Assembly (NCBI GenBank): GCA_035297145.1
Contig: DATGZN010000009.1
Coordinates: 1 to 53,574, forward strand
Origin: QHXW01 sp035297145
Lineage (GTDB): Bacteria; Acidobacteriota; Terriglobia; Bryobacterales; Bryobacteraceae
Reading direction: 5' to 3'
Length of the DNA stretch: 53,574 bases
Below are positions 27,659-35,782 of this stretch, one piece after another. A model generated the notes under the pieces. The model saw nothing but the letters and a program-made list of their open reading frames with translations, ran no database searches and was not told where the DNA came from. Each line of letters opens with the position of its first letter. Positions within the stretch are counted from its first letter, which is position 1. The translations under genes were made by a program, and so were the position numbers.

Positions 27659-28453
27659 TTACTTCTTCTGGCACCGCGGGCAGAAATGCGTTCCGCGCTG
27701 CGAAACCAGGATGCGCCGGATTTGCGCGCCACACCGTGGGCACGGTTTGCCTGCTTTTTGATATACGTTGTGCCGTACCTGGAAGCTGCCCTGCCGTCCG
27801 TCTACGTCGACGTAGTCCGAGACCGACGAGCCGCCCGCCGCAATCGCTTCCCCAAGTACGTTCCGAATCACCCCATGCAGTTTCTTGATTCGCTCCGGCC
27901 GGAGCCGCGCCGCAATGGCCAGCGGATGGATTCCCGCGCGAAATAAAGCTTCATCGGCGTAGATATTGCCGATGCCGCGCAAAAATTGCTGGTTCAGCAG
28001 CAGAGCCTTCATTTTAGTTTTCCTGCCGCGCAGCCGTTCGGCAAACTCAGGCAGCGTGACTTCCAGCGGTTCCGGCCCCAGTTTCTGCACGCGCGCCGGC
28101 AGGCCAGCACTCAGTTCGAGTCGCCCGAATTGGCGGCTGTCGTCGTAGAGCAATGCGCCCCGGTCCAGGGTGAGGATCGCGTGCGTGTGCTTTCCCGGCG
28201 CGCCGTTCATCAGCAGCTTTCCCGTCATCCCCAGATGCACCACGAACGACCGTCCGCCATCCAGCTCGATCTCGATAAATTTTCCATGCCGCCGGACGCC
28301 CCGCACTTTGCGTCCCGCAAGCCCCTCGGCAGTTGCCTCAGGATCGCCCCGCAGGACGCGCAAACAGCGGAACTCCGCGCTCACAATGCGCCGTCCGCGC
28401 AGCCGCGGACCGAGCGCACGCGTGATGGTCTCTACCTCAGGAAGTTCCGGCAC
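27659..28453 (-). CDS. mutM: Formamidopyrimidine-DNA glycosylase (Fpg/MutM)
   Basis: Protein of 264 aa. It starts PELPEVETITRAL after the Met, with the catalytic Pro2 and Glu3. RRHGKFIEIELDGG supplies the conserved Lys, and LLNQQFLRGIGNIYADEALF is the helix-two-turn-helix. A complete C-terminal zinc finger (Cys-x2-Cys...Cys-x2-Cys, CPRCGAQ to CPRC) includes the QRGTHFCPRC end. It excises 8-oxoguanine and formamidopyrimidines and nicks the site. It is convergent with tamB (16-nt gap) and lies downstream of the Rieske gene. Confidence 0.96.
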   Translation of the reverse strand: MPELPEVETITRALGPRLRGRRIVSAEFRCLRVLRGDPEATAEGLAGRKVRGVRRHGKFIEIELDGGRSFVVHLGMTGKLLMNGAPGKHTHAILTLDRGALLYDDSRQFGRLELSAGLPARVQKLGPEPLEVTLPEFAERLRGRKTKMKALLLNQQFLRGIGNIYADEALFRAGIHPLAIAARLRPERIKKLHGVIRNVLGEAIAAGGSSVSDYVDVDGRQGSFQVRHNVYQKAGKPCPRCGAQIRRILVSQRGTHFCPRCQKK

Positions 28454-28594
28454 TGGGCCTCACACCGTTAGTCTGTCGCGGCAAGAACGTTAATACCGCT
28501 TCCTGCGGTCGCGGCTCACCAAAGCCCGCCAGAAACTGAGCCGTGACCAAAGGGAGCGGTTGCGCCATGCTCTCGCACTTATTGCGGCAGGCCA

Positions 28595-28903
28595 CTAGGC
28601 CGGAAGGTCCAACAAAATGTCGCCGCCCTCGATCTTCACTTCGCAGGTGGCGACTTTCTTCGTCGGGTCCATATCGTTCTCGCCCGTAGCGCAGTTCCAT
28701 TCCCACGCGTGCCACGGGCAAACTACGTACTGGCCATGAATGGCGCCCTGCCCCAGCGGCCCGCCGCGATGCGGGCAGATCCCGTAGAGAGCCGTGATCT
28801 TGCCGCCCACGTTGCAAATCGCGTAGGGCGTGTCCCCCACCATCACCTCGTGAACCGAGCCTTCATTCATCTCGCCCACCGACGCCACTTTCACGAATGC
28901 CAT
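28595..28903 (-). CDS. Rieske [2Fe-2S] ferredoxin
   Basis: Protein of 102 aa, the small soluble Rieske type. Cluster ligands are in CPHRGGPLGQG (about 44-54) and CPWHAWEW (about 63-70), i.e. C-x-H plus C-x2-H. Small proteins of this sort deliver electrons to oxygenases or reductases (NirD-like or dioxygenase-like). It starts 3 nt after the stop of the Cu-monooxygenase-like gene, so the two are almost certainly cotranscribed. That suggests, but does not prove, a redox partnership. No oxygenase large subunit lies nearby. Confidence 0.92.
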   Translation of the reverse strand: MAFVKVASVGEMNEGSVHEVMVGDTPYAICNVGGKITALYGICPHRGGPLGQGAIHGQYVVCPWHAWEWNCATGENDMDPTKKVATCEVKIEGGDILLDLPA

Positions 28904-28906
28904 GGA

Positions 28907-30244
28907 CTATCCTCCGCCTGTCTTCGCCACTTTCGGCGCCGCGAAAATATCTTTCACCGGCATGCCGGCGTCGAACACCAGGTTGAAGAAACCCACCATC
29001 ATTTCATCCCAGCTCTGATCGCCCCACGTCACTTCCTTGGTCGGGTCGGCGTTGTCTGGATTGTTCGGCGAGTTGTCAAAGTGCGCCGTGCATTCGATTT
29101 TCGTGCCTTTGGGCAGAAGGATCGGTTGCGCAAGGTTGTACCAGAGCTGCCAATGCCAGTTGTAGTGCGGCACGCGGAGCACCGTCTCCGTTTCACCGGT
29201 CGGATAGACGATGCGATATTCGAAATCCTTGCCCCGCCCGTGCATGTGCGGATGCACACTCGCCAGGGTGACCGTGCTCCCCAGCTCGAACGTCGCGTCC
29301 ACTTTGTAGTTGGCATCTCCGGGTGGAATCTTGAACGTCCCGTTGGTGGCCGAGAGAGTCAGCACGCGCTCTTTCGGCGGCTCTTTCGCGAAGACCAGCC
29401 CGAACTTACTGCGATCCGTACTCGCCTTGCCGTTGGTTGTGTAGTGAATCTCCAGAACCAGATCCGATCCTGCCTTGATTAATTTGGCTTGCCCATTCGG
29501 CAGGATCTCGGGCGGCTGCCCCGGCGCATACCCGACCAGGAAATCACTCGGCAGCGCACTCGTATCCACGGTGTCGTCTTTGATTTTCGGAGCGACAAAG
29601 AATTCGCCCGGCTTGGCGGCGCCCCGCAGCCATCGCGATTCCGGCTCACGGATGAACAGAATCATATGGTGCACGTGCGCGCGATCGTCCGGCCTGGCTT
29701 CGGCGAACTGCACCCATTTGTCTTCCGTGAATCCCGAGGGCACAATCACTTTCTGATACTCGATCGTGCCCGATGCCGGAATTTGATACGCCCGAGGCAG
29801 CTCGAAGACCACGTCAGGCTTGGGGATCGACCAGCCGTCCAGAAAATCCAAAGGCGCCGGCAAATCCTTGGGATCTCCATCCGGCGCGCCCGCATCCGCC
29901 CAAGCCGCCAGAATGTCGGCGTCTTTCTGAGCGAGCGAACGGTCGTTGGAAAACTTCCCGTAGTGCGGATCCGCGAACCACGGCGGCATCTTCTTCATCC
30001 GCACGGCTTCTTTCATCGCCTTGGCCCACGGCCGCGCCTGCTCATAAGTAAGCAGAGAAAACGGCGCCGCCTCGCCCGGACGATGACACCCCTGGCAATT
30101 CTTCTGCAGCACCGGCGCAACATCCTTCGTGAACGTCACAGCCGGCGGGTTGGTAGCCGCAAGCGCGGTGAAAGCACAAAGAAATCCTGGTCCTGCCAGT
30201 TTGAGAAGCATGATCCCCGTATCCATTGGCCGCACTACAAGCAT
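28907..30244 (-). CDS. Cytochrome c / copper type II monooxygenase-like protein, exported
   Basis: Up to 445 aa; starts at 30244, 30226 or 30211 are all possible, the last leaving a compact signal peptide (MLLKLAGPGFLCAFTALAA). The N-terminal domain is a class I cytochrome c with CQGCH and a Met in MPPW. The remainder resembles the two-domain PHM/DBM copper fold: HVHHMILF (paired His), LEIHYTTNG, and VHPHMHGRGKDFEY, the last with a His-x-His pair. It could be a copper oxidase or monooxygenase receiving electrons through its own heme, or a structural relic. It overlaps the upstream carboxypeptidase-regulatory gene and is followed by the Rieske gene. Confidence 0.8.
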   Translation of the reverse strand: MLVVRPMDTGIMLLKLAGPGFLCAFTALAATNPPAVTFTKDVAPVLQKNCQGCHRPGEAAPFSLLTYEQARPWAKAMKEAVRMKKMPPWFADPHYGKFSNDRSLAQKDADILAAWADAGAPDGDPKDLPAPLDFLDGWSIPKPDVVFELPRAYQIPASGTIEYQKVIVPSGFTEDKWVQFAEARPDDRAHVHHMILFIREPESRWLRGAAKPGEFFVAPKIKDDTVDTSALPSDFLVGYAPGQPPEILPNGQAKLIKAGSDLVLEIHYTTNGKASTDRSKFGLVFAKEPPKERVLTLSATNGTFKIPPGDANYKVDATFELGSTVTLASVHPHMHGRGKDFEYRIVYPTGETETVLRVPHYNWHWQLWYNLAQPILLPKGTKIECTAHFDNSPNNPDNADPTKEVTWGDQSWDEMMVGFFNLVFDAGMPVKDIFAAPKVAKTGGG

Positions 30245-30948
30245 ATCTCGACAACGTGGATCTTACGGTTCGGGTTACAACGGAAGCCGTCGGGGCAATC
30301 CAGCATTTCTAAGGGTTCCGATATATGCGTGCGCTGCCCCGCCTTGATTTCGAATCGATCGATCACAAAGTCTGAGTAGCCCCGGTGCGTTGCGCGAAGC
30401 GCATACATACCAGGCGTGATTCCGCTAAAACTGAAACTGCCCCACGCGCCTGTGACCATTGTCCATTGCCGAGTGTTCTTTCCGATTGGCGAGAGAGTAA
30501 TCGTTACGCCCGCAAGAAACGCCCTGTCCATTCCCACAACCGCGCCATCCAACATCGTTTCACTAGACTGGGTGCGTTCAAAGTCGATTGTTGGCAGCTC
30601 CAGACGTGGCGGGCCACACTTGGCGATTTCGCCGAGTACCAATGAGATTGTTGGAACTTCCGTGTCTTGTGCCTCAACCACTCTGATCGACTGGCTGTGC
30701 CGATCGAAACCCGGCCCCGACACAAGCAACTCGTACGTTCCGGGAGTGACGGCGGCGAATCCGAAATGCCCTTTCGCATCCGTCTTCGTCGCTTCCACAG
30801 GCGCGACCTTCCCCTTGATCCGCAATTCAACATCAACGAATGGGACGAAAGCCCCGGTCGAATCAACCACTACGCCTTTAACGCTGCCCATCTGAGCAAG
30901 GGCCGTCACTTGAAGCACAGCGACGAGCGCAATCGAGCGTCCCACCAT
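30235..30948 (-). CDS. Secreted protein with two carboxypeptidase-regulatory-like domains
   Basis: Protein of 237 aa. A signal peptide (ending TALAQ) precedes one CarboxypepD_reg-like beta sandwich (GSVKGVVVDSTGAFVPFVDV to TPGTYELLVSGPGFD) and a second, divergent copy (DGAVVGMDRAFLAGVTITLS to TPGMYALRATHRGY). The tail has paired cysteines (LDCPDGFRCNP). Such domains are adhesion or scaffold modules without catalysis. It lies 15 nt downstream of the CysO-MoeZ fusion gene and overlaps the next gene, so it may be on the same transcript. Confidence 0.85.
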   Translation of the reverse strand: MVGRSIALVAVLQVTALAQMGSVKGVVVDSTGAFVPFVDVELRIKGKVAPVEATKTDAKGHFGFAAVTPGTYELLVSGPGFDRHSQSIRVVEAQDTEVPTISLVLGEIAKCGPPRLELPTIDFERTQSSETMLDGAVVGMDRAFLAGVTITLSPIGKNTRQWTMVTGAWGSFSFSGITPGMYALRATHRGYSDFVIDRFEIKAGQRTHISEPLEMLDCPDGFRCNPNRKIHVVEICL

Positions 30949-30963
30949 GCCGCTACTCCGACT

Positions 30964-32409
30964 TCAGTATTTCGGCACCCGCGGGTCCACCTTATCGCTC
31001 CAGGCCAGAATCCCGCCCTTCATGTTCTTGACCTTCTTGAATCCCGCCTGCTTGAGGAACTCCACAGCTTTTGCGCTGCGCATGCCGCTTTTGCAGTGCG
31101 CCACAATCTCGTCCGCTGAATTCAGCTCGTTCACGCGCTTAGGCAGCTCGCCCAGCGGGATCAGCTTCGCGAACGGGATGTTGCAGATCTGGTATTCGTG
31201 CGGCTCGCGCACATCGATCAGCACAAACCGGTCGCCGCGATCGATCTTCGCTTTCACCTCGACCGGGTCGATCTCACCCTCCGCCACTCCTGGCGCGGGC
31301 GCGGGCTCATGCCGCGGAATCCCGCAGAACTGCTGATAGTCGATCAACTTCGTGACCGTCGGATGCGTGCCGCAAACCGGGCATTCCGGATTCTTGCGCA
31401 GCTTGAGTTCGCGGAATCGCATGGCCAGAGCATCGTAAAGCAGCAGGCGGCCAACCAGCGGCTCCCCTTTGCCGAGAATCAGCTTCACGGTTTCGGTTGC
31501 CTGAATCAGCCCAACAACGCCTGGCAGAATCCCCAACACCCCGCCTTCCGCGCAGCTCGGCACCAGGCCCGGAGGTGGCGGCTCCGGATACAAACACCGG
31601 TAGCACGGCCCGCCCTGATATGCGAATACTGTCGCCTGCCCCTCAAAGCGAAAAATCGATCCGTACACATTCGGCTTTCCCGTCAGCACGCACGCGTCAT
31701 TCACCAGGTAGCGCGTTGGAAAATTATCCGTCCCGTCCACGATGATGTCGTAGTCCTTGAACAGATCGAGCGCGTTCTCACTGGTAAGCGCAGTCTCGTG
31801 CTTGTCGATCTCGACGTAGGGATTGATGCCGCGCATGGTATCGGCAGCCGAATCCAGCTTCTTGCGTCCGACGTCGCTAGTCCCGTGGATCACCTGCCGC
31901 TGCAGGTTTGTAAAATCCACGACATCGAAATCGACGATCCCGATGCGCCCCACGCCCGCCGCCGCCAGGTACATCCCCAATGGTGCGCCCAGGCCGCCCG
32001 CGCCAATCATGAGCACCTTGGCGCTCTTCAACTTGAGCTGGCCCTCCATCCCGACCTCGGGCATGATGAGGTGGCGGCTGTAACGCAGAATTTCGTCCTT
32101 CGAAAGCGTGGCCGGCTGCGGAGGCGCTTCCACCGCCGAACCTCCGGCTATGCTGGGGACGATCGAGATCGTGTCGCCGTCTTGAACCGGCGTGGCGTCC
32201 TTCTTCAGATACCGTATATCTTCGTCGTTCAGATAGACGTTTACGAAACTCCGCAGCTTTCCTTCATCGGTATAAAGCTGCCGTCGCAGATCCTGATACT
32301 GCCCTGTCAGTGAGTTCAGTACCTCGCCGACCGTGGCACCACTAAGCTGCACGCTGTCGTGCTTATCCGCGTACTGCCGCAGCGGAGTTGGAATGAGTAC
32401 TTTAGCCAT
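30964..32409 (-). CDS. CysO-like carrier / MoeZ E1 enzyme / rhodanese fusion
   Basis: 481 aa from ATG 32409 (the frame is open further upstream but reads into poor sequence). Residues 1-90 are a MoaD/ThiS/CysO ubiquitin-like carrier ending IVPSIAGG (Gly89-Gly90). The MoeB/MoeZ E1 domain spans about 98-350: LSKDEILRYSRHLIMPEVG, MIGAGGLGAPLG, DGTDNF, zinc pairs CYRC (269/272) and CPVC (343/346). A rhodanese domain spans about 378-478, with catalytic Cys439 in AHCKSGMRS. The rhodanese can supply persulfide to make a carrier thiocarboxylate. The Gly-Gly tail is internal, so cleavage would be needed. The adjacent JAMM protease and CysM point to CysO-dependent cysteine synthesis. Confidence 0.9.
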   Translation of the reverse strand: MAKVLIPTPLRQYADKHDSVQLSGATVGEVLNSLTGQYQDLRRQLYTDEGKLRSFVNVYLNDEDIRYLKKDATPVQDGDTISIVPSIAGGSAVEAPPQPATLSKDEILRYSRHLIMPEVGMEGQLKLKSAKVLMIGAGGLGAPLGMYLAAAGVGRIGIVDFDVVDFTNLQRQVIHGTSDVGRKKLDSAADTMRGINPYVEIDKHETALTSENALDLFKDYDIIVDGTDNFPTRYLVNDACVLTGKPNVYGSIFRFEGQATVFAYQGGPCYRCLYPEPPPPGLVPSCAEGGVLGILPGVVGLIQATETVKLILGKGEPLVGRLLLYDALAMRFRELKLRKNPECPVCGTHPTVTKLIDYQQFCGIPRHEPAPAPGVAEGEIDPVEVKAKIDRGDRFVLIDVREPHEYQICNIPFAKLIPLGELPKRVNELNSADEIVAHCKSGMRSAKAVEFLKQAGFKKVKNMKGGILAWSDKVDPRVPKY

Positions 32410-32437
32410 TTGTTTCTTGATTCGCGTCCATTCGCGT

Positions 32438-32884
32438 TCATTCGCGGCCAGTGCTTCTTGCCGCCCCACTGTAAACCAGTTCTTCTTTCGCCGCAGCCGT
32501 CTGTTCCATATTCGGTAACCAACTGTTGGCGTGGTGGAACTCGCCATTCTGGATGGAGAGAACTACAAAAGAGTACCACGGGCACGAATTCTTCAAATCC
32601 GTCTGCGAGAAGTACGCGTCGCAATCCGGATGCGAGTGATAGATGCCCACCAGATCCATCTTGTGCTGGCGCGCTTCCTGCTCGGCATGCAGCAGATCCA
32701 TGGGCCGCAATTCGTATCGCTCGCGTTGCGAGCCGGCCGACGCGTTCTCCAGCCGAATCGCGATCACTACCTGCTTTTTGCCCTCCGCCACCTTCCCGAG
32801 CATTGCGCCACAGCACTCGTTCGGATAGGTGGCGCGCGCGTGTTCCACCATCTCTCCCCACGGCTTCTCTTCGATCTCGATCAT
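32438..32884 (-). CDS. mec: JAMM/Mov34 metalloprotease, Mec-like
   Basis: 148 aa from ATG 32884, which overlaps the cysM stop (ATGA). The JAMM zinc motif is complete: Glu23 in PNECCG, then His83-Ser-His85, Ser93 and Asp96 in YHSHPDCDAYFSQTD. In mycobacteria the family enzyme Mec cuts cysteine off the CysO C-terminus; in other bacteria relatives trim carrier precursors. Here it sits between cysM and the CysO-MoeZ fusion, so it may release cysteine, or the carrier from its fusion, or both. The last two are inference. Confidence 0.92.
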   Translation of the reverse strand: MIEIEEKPWGEMVEHARATYPNECCGAMLGKVAEGKKQVVIAIRLENASAGSQRERYELRPMDLLHAEQEARQHKMDLVGIYHSHPDCDAYFSQTDLKNSCPWYSFVVLSIQNGEFHHANSWLPNMEQTAAAKEELVYSGAARSTGRE

Positions 32885-33828
32885 TCCTCGTCCCAGAAGT
32901 GTTCGCTTAAATACTTGTCCGCGCTGTCGCACAGCATGGTCACGATCATCGCGCTCTTTCCTTCGCGATGCAGGCCGCGCCCCAGTTGCAGCGCCGCATC
33001 CACGTTCGCACCGGACGAAATGCCCACGAGCAATCCTTCCTCCCGCGCCATCCGGCGCACCATGCGATACGCATTCTCGGTTTCGATCCATACATTGCCG
33101 TCGGCGAGTGTCTCATCGTAGATACCCGGCACAATCGCCGTGGCCATGTGCTTGAGTCCCTCGAGGCCATGAAAGCCGCTCGACGGCTGCGCCGAATAGC
33201 ATTTCGCACCCGGCACGTCGCGCCGCAGCCTGCGCGTGACGCCCATGAAGGTTCCGCTGGTACCCATCGCTGCCACGAAATGCGTAACGCTTCCCGCGGT
33301 CTGCTCGATGATCTCGGGCCCTGTGGTTTCAAAATGTGCCATCCAGTTGGCCGGGTTGTTATACTGATCGGGATAAAAGTAACGATCAGGATCGGCCGCA
33401 TAGACCTCGCGGCATTTTCGGATCGCACCGTCCGATCCTTCCGCCGGATCGGTCAGCACCGTCTCCGCCCCATAGGCCTTCAAGATCCGCTTCCGTTCGA
33501 GCGAAGCATTAGCCGGCAGACACAGCTTCACCCGGTATCCCTTTGCCGCCCCGATCATGGCGTACGCGATACCCGTATTACCGCTGGTCGCGTCGAGAAT
33601 CACCAGATCCTGCCGGAGTTTTCCCGTGCGTTCCCCATCCAGAATCATATTCAGCGCCGGCCGGTCCTTCACGCTGCCACCAGGATTCGTGTACTCGGCC
33701 TTGCCGTAGATTTCGATCCCCGGCAAATCCGCCGTGACACGCGTCAGGCGCACCAATGGCGTGCGTCCGATCGTAGCTAGAACACTACTTTGCTGAACTA
33801 TGTTGGTGATGGGAGCCGCCTGCGCCAT
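32881..33828 (-). CDS. cysM: Cysteine synthase, CysM (CysO-thiocarboxylate type)
   Basis: Protein of 315 aa, PLP fold-type II. Lys54 in NPGGSVKDRPA is the Schiff-base lysine. TSGNTGIAYA is the substrate loop and GTSGTFMGVTRRLR is the phosphate-binding loop. The gene order cysM-mec-cysO/moeZ matches the CysM branch that uses O-phosphoserine and CysO thiocarboxylate, rather than O-acetylserine sulfhydrylase, though sequence alone does not prove donor preference. It is the first gene after a strong promoter at 33860-33887. Confidence 0.92.
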   Translation of the reverse strand: MAQAAPITNIVQQSSVLATIGRTPLVRLTRVTADLPGIEIYGKAEYTNPGGSVKDRPALNMILDGERTGKLRQDLVILDATSGNTGIAYAMIGAAKGYRVKLCLPANASLERKRILKAYGAETVLTDPAEGSDGAIRKCREVYAADPDRYFYPDQYNNPANWMAHFETTGPEIIEQTAGSVTHFVAAMGTSGTFMGVTRRLRRDVPGAKCYSAQPSSGFHGLEGLKHMATAIVPGIYDETLADGNVWIETENAYRMVRRMAREEGLLVGISSGANVDAALQLGRGLHREGKSAMIVTMLCDSADKYLSEHFWDEE

Positions 33829-33859
33829 GTATCTGAATCAAAAGGAATTAATATCACCT

Positions 33860-33887
33860 ATTCTAGCAGTGTCTAAATCTCTGTCAA
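33860..33887 (-). promoter_or_regulatory. Sigma-70 promoter of the cysM-mec-moeZ operon
   Basis: On the minus strand, TTGACA (33887-33882) and TAGAAT (33865-33860) are spaced by 16 nt. Transcription would start near 33853, about 25 nt before the cysM ATG. It overlaps the 5' side of the divergent GT9 gene (start 33899). It is the best sigma-70 match seen in the window. Confidence 0.65.
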
Positions 33888-33898
33888 CATTAGGATGA

Positions 33899-34696
33899 TT
33901 GCACGTACACCGAAGACTCATCATCCGGCCCGGGGCCATCGGCGATTTCATTCTAACCCTGCCCGCCATGGAGTCCCTAAAGGCCGATTACATAGAGGTT
34001 TGGGCGGCTTCCCAGAACCTGCCGCTGGCCCGATTCCCCCACCGGACTCGCTCCATCGCCTCCACCGGTCTCGATATGTTGGAATTTACGCCCTCAGAAA
34101 AGCTGATGGCTGAATTGCAGAGCTTCGACTCGATTGTCTCGTGGTATGGCGCCAACCGGCCGGAGTTCCGCGCCGCCGTTCACAACCTTCGGTTCGAATT
34201 CCATTCGGCGATTCCGCCGGACGATTGCGCTATCCACGCCGCCGACTACTTCGCCTCACAAGTCGGCTGCCCCATTCCCGCCATTCCTAGCATCGATTGC
34301 CCTCGCTCCGAAGGTGGCTACGCTGTAATCCACCCTTTCTCCGGAAGCCCGAAAAAATGCTGGCCGCTTGATCGCTACCAGGAAGTGGCCCAGCGCCTGC
34401 CGATGCCCGTCCGCTGGTGTGTCGGCCCCGAAGAACAACTACCGGATGCCGTTCGCATCCACGATCTCTATGACCTCGCCTGCTGGCTCGCCACCGCGCG
34501 CCTCTACATCGGTAACGATTCCGGCATCACCCACCTCGCCGCCGCCGTTGGCACTCCAGTAATCGCCCTGTTCGGGCCCACAGACCCGCGCGTCTGGGCG
34601 CCTCGCGGTCCCAACGTCCGCGTGATTGCCAAACCAGCGATTACCGCTATCACCGTGGAGGAAGTGCTGGCGTCCATAATCCCCGTCTCTCCCTAG
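33899..34696 (+). CDS. Glycosyltransferase family 9 (heptosyltransferase-like)
   Basis: 265 aa from a TTG codon at 33899; a stop codon is immediately upstream in frame, and AGGA precedes the start. LIIRPGAIGDFILTLPAMESL is the typical GT9 N-terminus. The C-terminal donor site region GNDSGITHLAAAVGTPVIAL and FGPTDP (about 201-228) is intact. At 265 aa it is shorter than E. coli WaaC/WaaF (about 320-350), because the middle is compact. It likely adds a heptose or similar sugar to lipopolysaccharide core. It is divergent from cysM. Confidence 0.88.
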   Translation: MHVHRRLIIRPGAIGDFILTLPAMESLKADYIEVWAASQNLPLARFPHRTRSIASTGLDMLEFTPSEKLMAELQSFDSIVSWYGANRPEFRAAVHNLRFEFHSAIPPDDCAIHAADYFASQVGCPIPAIPSIDCPRSEGGYAVIHPFSGSPKKCWPLDRYQEVAQRLPMPVRWCVGPEEQLPDAVRIHDLYDLACWLATARLYIGNDSGITHLAAAVGTPVIALFGPTDPRVWAPRGPNVRVIAKPAITAITVEEVLASIIPVSP

Positions 34697-34706
34697 ACAG
34701 CCACGC

Positions 34707-34712
34707 TATAAT
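34707..34712 (+). promoter_or_regulatory. Perfect -10 box close to the tandem GNAT start
   Basis: TATAAT lies 8 nt upstream of the ATG at 34721. A start about 7 nt downstream of the box would leave a leader of only 1-2 nt, so the mRNA may be leaderless. No consensus -35 is visible. Confidence 0.35.
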
Positions 34713-34720
34713 CCCGGTAG

Positions 34721-35725
34721 ATGGCTGCACGGCTCGAAGTTGCTCCCGCCGTCCCCGCTCCGGACCTGATCGACCTGCGCAGGCTCTCCTCCGCCAACCT
34801 CGATCCCCTGCTCCAAGAGGAAACCCGCGAATGGCAGACCGCGCTCGACTGGGACTTCGGGAAATCCTCGGATCTAGTTCGCCGCTTTCTTGACCTGCGT
34901 GCCCTCAGCGGCTGCGCGCTCGTGACTGCCGGAGAAACCGTGGGTTATTCTTACTTCGTCGTCGAAGAGCAGAAAGGTCTGATCGGCGATCTCTACGTCC
35001 GCCCCGCCTGGCGCACCGTGGAGAATGAAAGCCGGTTGCTCAACTCCGTACTCGAAGGCGTGGTCACCGGATCGCAAGCGCGGCGCGTCGAGTCCCAGCT
35101 CATGATGCTGCTGCCGGGTGTACCCCGCACGCTTCCCGGTTCGGGGTTCCTGACTACTTACGAGCGTACCTTCATGCTGCTCGATCTTGATGCCGTGGCA
35201 ATTCCCGGCGACCGCCCTGCCCGCTGCCGCATTCACACCGAGACATGGTCGGATCATCATCAGGAAAGCGCGGCGCAATTGATTGCCGCCGCTTACACCG
35301 GCCACATCGACAGCCACATCAATGACCAGTACCGCTCCCTGCCCGGCGCGCGGCGGTTCCTCTACAACATCGTGCAATACCCCGGCTGCGGCACCTTCCT
35401 TCGCTCCGCGTCTTACGTGGCCTTCGATCTGGATCACGGGCATCTCGCCGGCCTTTCGCTGGCCAGCATCGTCGGCCCGGAATCGGGACACATTACCCAA
35501 ATCTGCGTGGCGCCCCAGGTGCGCGGCACCGGCGTAGGCTACGAATTGCTGCGCCACTCGCTCATCACACTCAAAGAACACGGCTGCCGCCGAGTGAGCC
35601 TCACAGTAACTGCCGCGAACCGTGAAGCTGTGGACCTTTATAAACAGATCGGCTTCCGCACCTTGCGAAAATTCTCCGCGTACGTTTGGGAAGGCTTTGG
35701 CGGCGCACGTCATCCACACATCTAA
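34721..35725 (+). CDS. Two-domain GNAT-family acetyltransferase
   Basis: Protein of 334 aa. The C-terminal GNAT domain is clear: ICVAPQVRGTGVGYELLRHS (acetyl-CoA loop) and SLTVTAANREAVDLYKQIGF. The N-terminal half (VTAGETVGYSYFVVEEQKGL, GDLYVRPAWRT) looks like a degenerate second GNAT fold without a clean acetyl-CoA loop, as in tandem GNAT proteins such as MshD. The substrate is unknown. It begins 24 nt after the GT9 gene, but a -10 box is present at 34707. Confidence 0.85.
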   Translation: MAARLEVAPAVPAPDLIDLRRLSSANLDPLLQEETREWQTALDWDFGKSSDLVRRFLDLRALSGCALVTAGETVGYSYFVVEEQKGLIGDLYVRPAWRTVENESRLLNSVLEGVVTGSQARRVESQLMMLLPGVPRTLPGSGFLTTYERTFMLLDLDAVAIPGDRPARCRIHTETWSDHHQESAAQLIAAAYTGHIDSHINDQYRSLPGARRFLYNIVQYPGCGTFLRSASYVAFDLDHGHLAGLSLASIVGPESGHITQICVAPQVRGTGVGYELLRHSLITLKEHGCRRVSLTVTAANREAVDLYKQIGFRTLRKFSAYVWEGFGGARHPHI

Positions 35726-35733
35726 AATACCGC

Positions 35734-35763
35734 TTGACTAATGTATTAATTCATTAGTACAAT
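35734..35763 (+). promoter_or_regulatory. Promoter with embedded dyad operator upstream of ADOP1
   Basis: TTGACT (35734-35739) and TACAAT (35758-35763) are spaced by 18 nt. A perfect inverted repeat ACTAATG / CATTAGT (35737-35743 and 35752-35758, 8-nt centre TATTAATT) fills the spacer and touches both boxes. A dimeric repressor bound there would block RNA polymerase. The repressor is not identified; PadR- or TetR-type proteins are candidates. Confidence 0.6.
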
Positions 35764-35782
35764 TGCTTTGGAGGTTGAGATC

